A DNA stretch of 64,000 nt from CALARM01 sp040217695. Its GTDB lineage: Bacteria > Vulcanimicrobiota > SpSt-956 > JAKJGF01. Location of the stretch: NCBI GenBank assembly GCA_040217695.1, contig JBEHWO010000003.1, positions 7,714 through 71,713 on the forward strand. Reading direction: 5' to 3'. This document shows, in pieces, positions 1 through 8,193 of this stretch. The position numbers were made by a program, and so were the translations under genes. The notes under the pieces were generated by a model. The model worked only from the letters and a program-made list of their open reading frames with translations, did no database searches and had not been told where the DNA came from. Position 1 is the stretch's first letter. Each line of letters begins with the position of its first letter.

Positions 1-118
1 TTATGGCTTCCTCTATGTTGGATGTTATATCGGAAGCGGTCCTGGAAAAAATTTCTATGACATTTTTCAATTCATCACTGATTGTTCCATCAATAATTAC
101 AGGCTTCTTTTCTCCCAT
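1..118 (-). CDS. Unknown protein, N-terminal fragment cut by the window edge
   Basis: Only the first 39 codons are present; the frame runs off the window start. The ATG at 118 follows a purine-rich AAGAAAGGAACC ribosome site on the minus strand. The visible peptide starts MGEKKPVIIDGTI and continues as an amphipathic helix rich in I, E and S. It lies 17 bases downstream of the degenerate histidine kinase, so the two are probably one transcript. No family can be assigned from so short a piece. Confidence 0.55.
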   Translation of the reverse strand, partial: MGEKKPVIIDGTISDELKNVIEIFSRTASDITSNIEEAI

Positions 119-135
119 AAAATAAGGTTCCTTTC

Positions 136-945
136 TTAACTTTTTTCAGGCAGCCATATTATAAAATTACTTCCTTCTCCGGGACGGCTTTCCACTTCTA
201 TTCTGCCTTTATGTTCTTTTATTGTCGAATAGACCCCTGAAATACTGTGGCCCATTCTGGATAATATCTTCCTGCTGAGGGCTCCTCTGATTATTTTATC
301 AGGATTGAATATATTTTTTAATGACTCTCTGCATACACCCTCTCCTGTATCGGTGAATATCACTTTTATATGTTTTTCCTCCAATTTTGTAGTTATAGTT
401 ATTTCTCCTCTTTCATAGGCTGATTTTATTAAATCTCTTGAATTAAGCAGTATTGTTACAAAAGCTTCACGAAGATACTGTTCTTTCCCGGAAATTGCAG
501 GTATGGTGCCGTAATTTTTTACAATATCTATTTTATCATCTTCAAATATGGAATTTGTAAGTATCAGTATGTCTTCTATAATTTCGTTTATATGAATAGT
601 TCTCACTTCACATGACGAATTTCCTGCAATACCAATAAGGGTTCTAAGCAATTTTTCCCCGCTGTTGCAGCACGTAATGAAATCTTTGAATTCCTGCTTT
701 ATTTCTTCAGGAAAATCTCTGTCCAGCATTTTCATAACCAGTTTTTTCGGGCCTATTAATATATTATTAAATTCCCTGGCTATACCACCTGCAACACTGC
801 CTGTAGCTATCATCCTGTCCGATGTTATAATATCTCCCACAAGTATTTTGCAATCTCTGCAGAGTTCTTCATTTTTCTGTATTATATAATCATATTCTTT
901 TGCCAGATTTTCAAGTAATTCTCTCTCTTTCAGATTAAAAAACAC
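136..945 (-). CDS. Degenerate histidine kinase lacking the phospho-accepting histidine
   Basis: A 269-residue cytoplasmic protein with an N-terminal helix (1-45), a dimerization-type helix pair (about 46-105) and a HATPase_c domain (about 120-269). In this kinase class the H-box reads GGIAHDFNN; here it is GGIAREFNN with Arg57 in place of His (codon AGG). The N-box (LLNSRDL), the G1 box (DTGEG) and the glycine-rich G2 segment (GEGSNF) remain, so ATP binding may survive while autophosphorylation on the usual residue cannot. There is no sensor or membrane segment. It could act as a pseudokinase, an anti-sigma-type ATPase or a partner for another kinase. It is followed after 17 bases by a truncated gene. 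The family assignment is firm; the altered function is inference. Confidence 0.8.
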   Translation of the reverse strand: MFFNLKERELLENLAKEYDYIIQKNEELCRDCKILVGDIITSDRMIATGSVAGGIAREFNNILIGPKKLVMKMLDRDFPEEIKQEFKDFITCCNSGEKLLRTLIGIAGNSSCEVRTIHINEIIEDILILTNSIFEDDKIDIVKNYGTIPAISGKEQYLREAFVTILLNSRDLIKSAYERGEITITTKLEEKHIKVIFTDTGEGVCRESLKNIFNPDKIIRGALSRKILSRMGHSISGVYSTIKEHKGRIEVESRPGEGSNFIIWLPEKS

Positions 946-1007
946 CGGCCTTTCTATCGGTTCAGGGTTAAAAGATCCTGTCTTTATAACCCTGAACCAA
1001 TCCAGTT

Positions 1008-1739
1008 TTAATGATATTTACACTTGAGTTCCCAGAGTTTCGGCATAACTTCCTTCAGGCGCTGTGCCAGTAAATCCGGTTTATTTGTAGTTACATCATC
1101 TTCGTTTTCAAATATTATATAAGGAACTTTGATACCTTTGATTTCAATATATTCAGGATGGTTCCCTTTGAATTCTTCCCAGTCAATCTCTTTATAAAGT
1201 TTTTCCACCTTTGAATCGGGAAGTCCATGCTCAAGAATACTGTCGGGTTTGTTGGGATTAAAACGTTTTCGATTTTTCCTGAGAGACTCTGAAAAAGATA
1301 CATTTACATACAGAATAACTGCTTTTTTGAGCATATCTTCATTTATATGTGCATAGGCTTCTTTATATCCGCCATGTTCGGAACCTCTGGAAAATTCGAT
1401 AATATTTGTATATGTATCATGATAATTCTCATGATCCCTCAGTTTTTTACTGTATTCCAGACATATTCTCTCAACGAGTAAGTGCCACAGATAGGGATAT
1501 TTGAAATATGCATCTTCCGTAGAATGTAATCTCGGTTTGCCGAGTACTTTTTCCAGTATATGATCCTCTTCAAACCATGTCCAGAGCATAGGGAAATCGT
1601 CAATCTCTTCAAACTCTCCTATGTGAAACAGTTTTTGTCTCTCTTCTACAGGTGTCTTTTTAAAGAAATCAATAACTTCACTTTTCCCTGCACCGGGTCT
1701 TGCATTTAAAAAGATAATATCAAAAGTATTTTTTCCCAT
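1008..1739 (-). CDS. P-loop NTPase / kinase-like protein of unknown substrate
   Basis: About 243 residues, soluble. The N-terminus carries a Walker A motif, NARPGAGKSE, right after a first beta strand (DIIFLNA), as in small-molecule kinases and adenylate-kinase-like ATPases. The rest is rich in aromatic and charged residues (WTWFEEDH, YPYLWHLL), and I do not recognise a specific family. An in-frame GTG exists at 1754 but sits directly on the AGGAAGGTGAG ribosome-site sequence. The ATG at 1739 is about 10 bases downstream of it and is preferred. The gene stands alone between the kinase gene and a repeat-bearing gap. The nucleotide-binding call is solid; substrate and role are unknown. Confidence 0.7.
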   Translation of the reverse strand: MGKNTFDIIFLNARPGAGKSEVIDFFKKTPVEERQKLFHIGEFEEIDDFPMLWTWFEEDHILEKVLGKPRLHSTEDAYFKYPYLWHLLVERICLEYSKKLRDHENYHDTYTNIIEFSRGSEHGGYKEAYAHINEDMLKKAVILYVNVSFSESLRKNRKRFNPNKPDSILEHGLPDSKVEKLYKEIDWEEFKGNHPEYIEIKGIKVPYIIFENEDDVTTNKPDLLAQRLKEVMPKLWELKCKYH

Positions 1740-1888
1740 AAGTCTTAATCTCACCTTCCTGATTTAAATTTTTTATTTATTTCGACAAAAGTTTTTTAAA
1801 GCCTTTTATTGTTTGACTGAAAAGTTTTAAAATGATAATATATATGAAGCAGAATATCAGTACGTTTTATCAGAATGTACAGGTAATC

Positions 1889-1908
1889 CTCGCGTCACGG
1901 GTCACGAA
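1889..1908. repeat. Short CGTNACG heptad array
   Basis: Two to three 7-bp units of the window-wide intergenic repeat, in the promoter region of the gene at 1965. No flanking inverted repeats were recognised. Confidence 0.7.
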
Positions 1909-1964
1909 TTTTTTTATTTCTAATAAACCGGCTATATATAAAGAAAGGTGAGGTGTAATTTATT

Positions 1965-2792
1965 TTGGATGATGAAAAAGAACTGCAGGCAAGAAAAGGA
2001 CAGAAAATCGAAATAAACAGAATGATGGCTCCTGTGTTTCAAACAGGCGGCAGGACTCAGACTTCGGCTATCATTGCAGGTATAAAACCTTTACCTCCCG
2101 GCTTAATTCCTGATACAAATATATCCCTGAATAATAAGGCTGAAAATAAGCCAAAGGTGGATATGTATAACCTGGCTAAAATGCAAATGGCTCCTCCTAT
2201 AAAAAGTAAAGAAAAGAAGAATGAGAACAATAAAAAAGAAACGACAGAACAGAAAGACAGGCTTATTCCTTTGCAGATGGCTACAACCATATCAGGTCAG
2301 ACTCTTATGTATAAAAAACCTGAGAGTAAACCTCAGACACAGAGAAGCGAACCTGTTGCTCCCGTGACGAAATCTGCTGAACCTGCCATGTCTGCAATGA
2401 GCCTCCTTAAATATATAAGTGTATCTGTTAAATGCCGTAGGATTATATATGAAAAAGAATATATGCATGAACTCATACAGGAAGTGGAACAGGATCTTTC
2501 AGGTGCAGATTCCGGTAAAATAGAAGAAACAATAAGAATTCTTTCTGAAGAAAAGAGCAAATTAAAAGAAAAGGATTTCCCTCCCGGTGTGGATAATACA
2601 TTTATAGAAGCCAGGAAACTTCTCCTTAACTCAATAGATATGTTCACAGGCGGCCTTGACCATATAAAGGCATGTCTGGAAAAAGGAGAGCCTTCTGAAG
2701 TGGGACACGGTAAGAATACAATAGGCCAGGCTTTCCGGGAAATGGATAAATATTTCAATATAAGAGATGAAATTAAATCAAAAATGGTATGA
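1965..2792 (+). CDS. Hypothetical protein with disordered N-terminal half and helical C-terminal domain
   Basis: 275 residues, no signal peptide. The first 140 residues are low complexity, rich in P, K, Q, M and T, and probably disordered. The segment from about 145 to 275 is predicted helical, with many charged residues and a hydrophobic heptad-like pattern (YMHELIQEVEQDL, IEETIRILSEEK). The start is a TTG 11-12 bases after an AAGGTGAGGTG ribosome site. It ends 16 bases before the end of the convergent thrC. I do not recognise the family. The layout (disordered tail plus helical bundle) would suit a scaffold or envelope-associated protein, but that is speculation. Confidence 0.6.
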   Translation: MDDEKELQARKGQKIEINRMMAPVFQTGGRTQTSAIIAGIKPLPPGLIPDTNISLNNKAENKPKVDMYNLAKMQMAPPIKSKEKKNENNKKETTEQKDRLIPLQMATTISGQTLMYKKPESKPQTQRSEPVAPVTKSAEPAMSAMSLLKYISVSVKCRRIIYEKEYMHELIQEVEQDLSGADSGKIEETIRILSEEKSKLKEKDFPPGVDNTFIEARKLLLNSIDMFTGGLDHIKACLEKGEPSEVGHGKNTIGQAFREMDKYFNIRDEIKSKMV

Positions 2793-2808
2793 TATTTATC
2801 GTCGCAGG

Positions 2809-4107
2809 TCATGATTTTAACAGATATGATTTAAATATCCGGCCATCATCAGGCATAAATACAGATTTTTTTTCTTTATTTAATGCTGCTTTCAGCCTTC
2901 CAGGTATTTCTATGGCAGTCTTTATAACAGGTTCAATAATATCCATAAATTTTGCCGGATGGGCTGTTTCCAGGAAAATCCTGTTGAAATTACCTTTATA
3001 TTCTTTTTCATATTCTTTAAGTCCGAGATAACCTGTTGCACCATGTGGATCCAGTATATAACCGGTTTTTTCATATAATTCACTTATAGCCTTACAGGTA
3101 TCTTCATCGGTAAAGCTGTATCCTGTGACATCTTCTCTGATTTTATTTATATCAGAATTATATAGTGAGAGGATTCTTGTAAAATTACTCGGATTCCCTA
3201 CATCCATGGCATTTGAAATGGTTTTTTTAGACGGTTTGCATATAAGCTGCCCTGTCTTTAAATAATGTGGCACAATATCATTGATATTTGTACTGGCGAT
3301 AAATTTATGGACAGCAAGCCCCATCTTCTTTGCAATAAGTCCTGCAGTAAGGTTCCCGAAATTGCCGCTCGGCACAGAAAATACTACAGGCCTGTCTTTT
3401 ACCCGGGAACAGGCATAAAAATAATAGAAACTCTGAGGAATTAAACGGGCAATATTAATGGAATTGGCAGATGTTAATAACAGTTTCCCTGTCAGTTCTT
3501 TATCCATGAAAGCCTCTTTTACGAGTTTCTGACAGTCATCAAAGTTACCGTCTATTTCAATAGCTGTAATATTATTCCCGTGTGTGGTGAGCTGTTTTTC
3601 CTGTATTGAGCTTACTTTTCCCGACGGATATAAGATTATTACTCTTATACCGGGTATATTGAGGAAACCGCTGGCAACGGCAGAACCTGTATCGCCGGAT
3701 GTTGCAACGAGTATATAGATTTCTCTGTTCATATTGCCTGCAAAATAAGACATTATCCTGGCCATAAATCTTGCTCCGAAATCTTTGAATGCCAGAGTCG
3801 GACCGTGGAAGAGTTCCATTACATAAAGATTTTCTTCCAGTTTTACAAGGGGAACGTCAAAATTTATGGCATCGTCTATAATGCCTCTGAGACTATCTTC
3901 AGGAATTTCTCCGGCAAGGAAATGTCTGGCTACTTCAAAAGCAATATCCTGAAAAGACATTTCGGCTGTTTTTGAAAAGAAATCAGATTCCATAAGAGGA
4001 ATACGGGAAGGCATAAATAAACCGTTATCTTCAGGCATGCCTTTGAACAGTGCCTCCTGAAAGGTAACAGCTTTTATTTTTTTATTAGTGCTGTAAAAGG
4101 TTATCAT
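2809..4107 (-). CDS. thrC: Threonine synthase
   Basis: 432-residue PLP enzyme converting O-phosphohomoserine to threonine, the last step of the pathway encoded with thrA and thrB. The PLP lysine lies in HGPTLAFKDFGARF. Further family motifs are TSGDTGSA, YPSGKVSSIQEKQL, SANSINIARLIPQ and the glycine loop SGNFGN. The frame is open upstream to a GTG at 4131, but those codons are a CGTGACG heptad repeat. The ATG at 4107 is preceded by GGGAGAAAAGAT, and the resulting N-terminus MITFYSTNK fits threonine synthases. The repeat therefore carries the ribosome site of this gene and the stop codon of thrB. Confidence 0.95.
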   Translation of the reverse strand: MITFYSTNKKIKAVTFQEALFKGMPEDNGLFMPSRIPLMESDFFSKTAEMSFQDIAFEVARHFLAGEIPEDSLRGIIDDAINFDVPLVKLEENLYVMELFHGPTLAFKDFGARFMARIMSYFAGNMNREIYILVATSGDTGSAVASGFLNIPGIRVIILYPSGKVSSIQEKQLTTHGNNITAIEIDGNFDDCQKLVKEAFMDKELTGKLLLTSANSINIARLIPQSFYYFYACSRVKDRPVVFSVPSGNFGNLTAGLIAKKMGLAVHKFIASTNINDIVPHYLKTGQLICKPSKKTISNAMDVGNPSNFTRILSLYNSDINKIREDVTGYSFTDEDTCKAISELYEKTGYILDPHGATGYLGLKEYEKEYKGNFNRIFLETAHPAKFMDIIEPVIKTAIEIPGRLKAALNKEKKSVFMPDDGRIFKSYLLKS

Positions 4108-4114
4108 ATCTTTT

Positions 4115-4134
4115 CTCCCGTCACGCGTCACGAC
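4115..4134. repeat. CGTGACG heptad repeat at the thrB-thrC junction
   Basis: On the minus strand the unit pair CGTGACGCGTGACGGGAG contains the TGA that ends thrB (4128-4130) and ends in GGGAG, the Shine-Dalgarno-like sequence of thrC. The same unit is found in dozens of intergenic arrays in this window. Confidence 0.8.
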
Positions 4135-5060
4135 TCTATTATTTTCGGACCTTCTTCATTGATTTCTGAAATATAAACATGGCTCTGAATATCTATTTTA
4201 TTAAAAACTTCTTTCATTGCTTTACCTGCTTTTTCCGCTGTTTCTCCGGAACTGCACAGGGCAAATATAGATGGCCCTGAGCCTGAGATACTGCATCCCA
4301 GAGCTCCTGACATCAATGCTGCCTTTTTTACATCATAAAATCCCGGTATTAATTTTGCGCGAAAAGGTTCTATAATAACATCTTCAAGTGAGCGGCCTGT
4401 CAGATTGTAATCACCGGTAAATAAACCTGTAACAAGGCCTGCTACGTTTCCAAGTTGCTTTACAGCATCCTTCAGGGAGATTTCAGATTTTAAAATACTT
4501 CTTGCATATTCGGTGTTTATTTCAATCGAAGGATGGATAACAGTACAGTATAATTCCGGGAGTGTCGGGATTTTTATAATATCCAGCGGGTTGTAGCTTC
4601 TTATGATTACAAATCCTCCCAGCAATGCAGGAGCTACATTGTCGGCATGCCCCGTACCGCAGGCCACCCTTTCACTTTCAATGGCAAAAGGAAGAAGTTC
4701 TTTTACTTCCAGAGGTTTGCCCAGTAATATATTTGCTCCGAAAAGCGCCCCCGCAGCACTGGCAGCACTGGAACCAAGGCCGCTGCTAAGAGGCATTTTT
4801 TTATGTATTTCTATTTCAAAACCTTTATCTGATTTTATATAATCCAGCAGAGCCATTACAGATACGGCTGCAGTATTTTTCTCCGGTTCCTCAGGCAACA
4901 TGCCTTTATCGCCTGTAATTTTACTAATAACTATTCCCCGTTTTTCTTTTAATCTTAACAGTATTTCATCTCCCGGATTATTCAGGGCAAAACCGAATAT
5001 GTCAAAACCGCATGCCACATTTGCAACAGTGGCGGGAGCAAATATTTTTATATGCTTCAT
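4128..5060 (-). CDS. thrB: Homoserine kinase (GHMP family)
   Basis: 310 residues. It phosphorylates L-homoserine with ATP to give the threonine synthase substrate. The GHMP ATP-binding motif PLSSGLGSSAASAAGA is at about residues 90-105. The N-terminal strand-loop (APATVANVACGFDIFGFAL) and the C-terminal glycine motif (GALGCSISGSGPSIFAL) are also present. Length is normal for the family. It is the middle gene of thrA-thrB-thrC on the minus strand. The start ATG follows a GAGTAAGGACG ribosome site, 22 bases after the thrA stop. The stop codon lies inside a heptad repeat shared with the thrC leader. Confidence 0.95.
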   Translation of the reverse strand: MKHIKIFAPATVANVACGFDIFGFALNNPGDEILLRLKEKRGIVISKITGDKGMLPEEPEKNTAAVSVMALLDYIKSDKGFEIEIHKKMPLSSGLGSSAASAAGALFGANILLGKPLEVKELLPFAIESERVACGTGHADNVAPALLGGFVIIRSYNPLDIIKIPTLPELYCTVIHPSIEINTEYARSILKSEISLKDAVKQLGNVAGLVTGLFTGDYNLTGRSLEDVIIEPFRAKLIPGFYDVKKAALMSGALGCSISGSGPSIFALCSSGETAEKAGKAMKEVFNKIDIQSHVYISEINEEGPKIIES

Positions 5061-5069
5061 AAGTTTCGT

Positions 5070-5096
5070 CCTTACTCACGACTCACCCTTCACTGA
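5070..5096. repeat. Heptad-type repeat at the thrA-thrB junction
   Basis: On the plus strand 7-bp units read ACTCACG-ACTCACC-CTTCACT. On the minus strand this stretch supplies the last codons and TGA stop of thrA and runs into the thrB ribosome site. The units differ from CGTRACG but keep the period of seven. Confidence 0.55.
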
Positions 5097-7527
5097 TCCT
5101 TATAATATCGGCAAAAACTCCCGAAGCAGTTACTTCTGCTCCTGCTCCCGGCCCTTTTACCACAAGAGGTCTTTCCTTATATCTTTCTGTGGTAAAGGCG
5201 ATTATGTTATCACTGCCTGAGAGGGTGAAAAAAGGATGGTTACTGTCTATTTCTTTAAGAGAAATATTGCCTCTGTTATGTTCCAGAGAAGAAATATATC
5301 TGAGAGATTTTCCTTTTGTTTCCGCTTCTCTTTTTATAGTTTCAAAGTAATCATCCGATTTCTCTAATTCTATCATAAATTTATCCACCGTTTCTGCCTT
5401 CTGACAGTTTTCCGGCAGAAAACTTTCAATCTTGATATCTTCCAGTTCCATGGCCAGCCCTGTTTCTCTTGCCAGTATCAGGAGTTTTCTCGCACCATCA
5501 ATGGAATTCAGATCATCTCTCGGATCTGGTTCTGTAAATCCTTTATCTTTTGCTTCCTTTACAACCGTGCTGAACCTTCTGGTTCCTGTAAAATTATTGA
5601 AAATATAACTTAAAGTGCCTGATAAAATAGCTTCTATCTTTAAAATTTTATCTCCGCTTGAAATTAAATCTTTTAACGTGCTTATAACAGGCAGCGCTGC
5701 TCCTACATTTGTTTCATATAAATATTTTACTCCATATTTTGCGGCAGTATCTTTCAATTCTTTGTAAGTTTTATAATCCCTTGCATTGGCTTTTTTATTC
5801 GGTGTTACAATAGAAATACTTGATTTTAATAAGTCTTTGTAAAAGGCAATGATTTTTTCACTGGCAGTGCAGTCTACAAAAACACTGTTTGACAGATTCA
5901 AATCTTTTATTGTTTTTATGAATGTTTCCGTACAGGAAGTCTTTCCTTCTTCCTGAAGGATTGTTTTCCATTCTGACAGGCATATGCCGTCTTCGTCAAA
6001 AAACATTTTTTTCGTATTTGCAAGACCGGTCAGTTTTATATCAAGTGCATGTTTCCTGAGAAGGTATTCTTTCTGTCGTTCTATTTGCTTTATCAATGTT
6101 TTTCCTATCTGACCTGTACCTGCTAAAAATACATGCAATGATTTTGTGTCTGAAAGGAAAAATGCTTCATGTATTACATTCAGCGCTTTTGCTTCATCAT
6201 ATTTATTTATGACAACAGATATATTTAATTCCGATGAACCCTGTGCAATGGCAACTACATTGATACCGTTTTTCCCGAGAGCCCGGAATAATCTTCCTGA
6301 TATGCCGGGAGTTCTTTTCATGTTTTCCCCTACTATGCCAATAACGGAAAAATTATCTTCTACAATGACCTCGTCTATTTCATTTAATTTTATTTCCCTG
6401 GAAAATTCTTCTTCAATGATTTTTTTTGCGAACATTGTTTTTTCCGGGTTTATGGCGAAACAGATTGAATGTTCCGAAGAGGCCTGCGTTATAAGGATAA
6501 TATTGATTTTCCCCTTTGCCAGTGCGCCGAATAATCTCATTGCAATACCGGCAACACCGATCATACCGCTTCCTTCTACTCTGAGAAGTGAAATGTTTTC
6601 AATAGAGGAAATACCTTTTACAAGGTATCTGCCTGTTACAGGAGTATCTGAGATCAGTGTACCGGCAAAATCCTGATTGAAGGTATTTTTTATTCTCACA
6701 GGTATCTTTTTCTCGAAAGCAGGTATCAGTGTGGGCGGATATATAACTTTTGCACCGAAATGAGACATTTCCATCGCTTCTTTATAGGTTATATGTTTTA
6801 CGGGAAAGGCCTTTTTTACTTTTTTCGGGTCTGTAGTCATTATGCCGTCTACATCTGTCCATATTTCTATTTCAGTTGCTCCCAGGGCTGAACCGAATAT
6901 GGACGCACTGTAATCAGAACCTCCCCTTCCAAGGGTGGTAATTTCGTTTTGTTCTGTAGAAGCTATAAAGCCTGTGATAATCTGCAGCTTTCTGTGAGAC
7001 TGAAAGTAGTCTTTTATAAGTTCACATGTTAATTCCTGATTTACTTTTCCATTGCCAAAATTATTATCTGTTTTTATAACAGTTCGCCCGTCCAGGTATT
7101 CATTTTCAATATGATGTACATTAAGAGTTTCACTTATTATGGAAGCAGAAAGCCTCTCTCCGAAACTCATAATAAAATCCAGTGTTCTTGGCGAAAGTTC
7201 TTTTATTAAATATACTCCGTGAAGAACATTTCCAAGTTCCTGAAACATGTCATCTATAATTGAGAAGATGGGCCCTGTATGTCCTGTTAAAATATCTGCC
7301 GTATTTACGTGCCTTTCTTTCAGGCTATTCAGCAAATTTATATATTTTATATCACCTGTTTCAGCCATTCTGCCTGTTTCTATTAATTTATCCGTTACAC
7401 CGGAAAAAGCCGAAAAAACTGCACATATTTCTTCTTCTTTTTTTAGATATTTTTCCATAATATGAAGTACGTGGAGAATTTTTTCAGGTTTTTCCACCGA
7501 GGTTCCGCCAAATTTTAATATTTTCAT
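5083..7527 (-). CDS. thrA: Bifunctional aspartokinase / homoserine dehydrogenase
   Basis: 814 residues, the usual size of the fused enzyme, catalysing the first and third steps from aspartate to homoserine. The kinase half (about 1-290) starts MKILKFGGTSVEKPEK and carries TLGRGGSDYSAS and the substrate loop WTDVDGIMTTDP. Two ACT regions (about 310-460) are the expected allosteric sites, presumably for threonine. The dehydrogenase half (about 465-814) begins with the NAD-binding VFLAGTGQIGKT and ends with the conserved DDLNSIDGARKLLILARETG. The frame is open 40 codons further up, but the ATG at 7527 has an AGAGGTAAG site and matches the family start. It leads the thr operon and has an intrinsic terminator and a heptad array upstream. 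Confidence 0.95.
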   Translation of the reverse strand: MKILKFGGTSVEKPEKILHVLHIMEKYLKKEEEICAVFSAFSGVTDKLIETGRMAETGDIKYINLLNSLKERHVNTADILTGHTGPIFSIIDDMFQELGNVLHGVYLIKELSPRTLDFIMSFGERLSASIISETLNVHHIENEYLDGRTVIKTDNNFGNGKVNQELTCELIKDYFQSHRKLQIITGFIASTEQNEITTLGRGGSDYSASIFGSALGATEIEIWTDVDGIMTTDPKKVKKAFPVKHITYKEAMEMSHFGAKVIYPPTLIPAFEKKIPVRIKNTFNQDFAGTLISDTPVTGRYLVKGISSIENISLLRVEGSGMIGVAGIAMRLFGALAKGKINIILITQASSEHSICFAINPEKTMFAKKIIEEEFSREIKLNEIDEVIVEDNFSVIGIVGENMKRTPGISGRLFRALGKNGINVVAIAQGSSELNISVVINKYDEAKALNVIHEAFFLSDTKSLHVFLAGTGQIGKTLIKQIERQKEYLLRKHALDIKLTGLANTKKMFFDEDGICLSEWKTILQEEGKTSCTETFIKTIKDLNLSNSVFVDCTASEKIIAFYKDLLKSSISIVTPNKKANARDYKTYKELKDTAAKYGVKYLYETNVGAALPVISTLKDLISSGDKILKIEAILSGTLSYIFNNFTGTRRFSTVVKEAKDKGFTEPDPRDDLNSIDGARKLLILARETGLAMELEDIKIESFLPENCQKAETVDKFMIELEKSDDYFETIKREAETKGKSLRYISSLEHNRGNISLKEIDSNHPFFTLSGSDNIIAFTTERYKERPLVVKGPGAGAEVTASGVFADIIRISEG

Positions 7528-7548
7528 GATTTTTCTTACCTCTTGAAT

Positions 7549-7579
7549 CGCGTGATGCGTGATGCGTGATGCGTGATAT
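7549..7579. repeat. GCGTGAT heptad array upstream of thrA
   Basis: Four copies of a 7-bp unit (CGTGATG) end 21 bases before the thrA start codon. It is a sequence variant of the CGTGACG arrays. Confidence 0.75.
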
Positions 7580-7645
7580 GCGGCCGGTTGTGCAGTAAGG
7601 AAAATACTCATCCTGTGACACATCAACGGATCTACAGGGGGATAC

Positions 7646-7687
7646 AAAAATCTCAGGAGGGAAATTCGATACGGTTCCCTCCTGAGA
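7646..7687 (-). terminator. Intrinsic terminator between the 78-residue gene and thrA
   Basis: On the minus strand a perfect 13-bp inverted repeat (arms 7675-7687 and 7651-7663, TCTCAGGAGGGAA) with an 11-base loop is followed by a run of five T. It should end transcripts of the small gene at 7693-7929. It could also act as an attenuator ahead of thrA, because it lies about 120 bases upstream on the same strand. Confidence 0.75.
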
Positions 7688-7692
7688 AGAAA

Positions 7693-7929
7693 TTAATCAA
7701 ATCTGTTTATATCATTTGTTACTGCCACAATAAAGTCCCATCTTATGAGTGTTATATAGGCTTCATCTTTTACAGTCTTTTTTATATAAAGGCCAAGGTC
7801 ATCATGGCCTGCATAAAGACCGCTTATAGATCTTGACTTTTCAAATAGTTCTGCATCTTCTGTGAGAAAAACCAGAATAGATCTGTTTCCTGCTTTTTCT
7901 ATGAGCATTTTTCCGAATGCTATGTCCAT
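7693..7929 (-). CDS. Small hypothetical protein (78 residues)
   Basis: A soluble alpha/beta-looking protein with no recognised family. The start ATG follows a strong TAAGGAGGGATATT ribosome site, which supports expression. The sequence includes a hydrophobic strand (RSILVFLTED) and ends ITLIRWDFIVAVTNDINRFD. It is followed immediately by an intrinsic terminator and then by thrA on the same strand, so it is probably a one-gene transcript. No function can be stated. Confidence 0.65.
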   Translation of the reverse strand: MDIAFGKMLIEKAGNRSILVFLTEDAELFEKSRSISGLYAGHDDLGLYIKKTVKDEAYITLIRWDFIVAVTNDINRFD

Positions 7930-8193
7930 AATATCCCTCCTTAATCTCTACCGGAGTATTGTTCTGATGTGTCGCAGTGTGCCAGGAAATAACCAGATAA
8001 ATTTGCCGGAGTTATTTTCTTTCAGTCCCACGGGATTGCTTCTGTTAAAACTTTATTTCATGGTACGATTACACACACCATCGGCCACTATCAATTTATT
8101 CTTTAAACATTTAAAAAATTCGACTGTGTCATAAATTTTGTGTAAATCTCTGTTAAATCTTTATTGTATGGTACACAAAGCTTCTTGCACTAT
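7930..8193. other. Intergenic region with an IS256-like end sequence
   Basis: No gene is seen. Positions 8122-8146 (GACTGTGTCATAAATTTTG, then TGTAAA) resemble the terminal inverted repeat typical of IS256-family insertion sequences. No transposase and no opposite end were found nearby, so at most this is a remnant. Confidence 0.35.

Noticed and set aside
1008..1303. A 62-residue minus-strand frame within the P-loop gene
   Set aside because: Alternative frame of the same strand inside a better supported gene.
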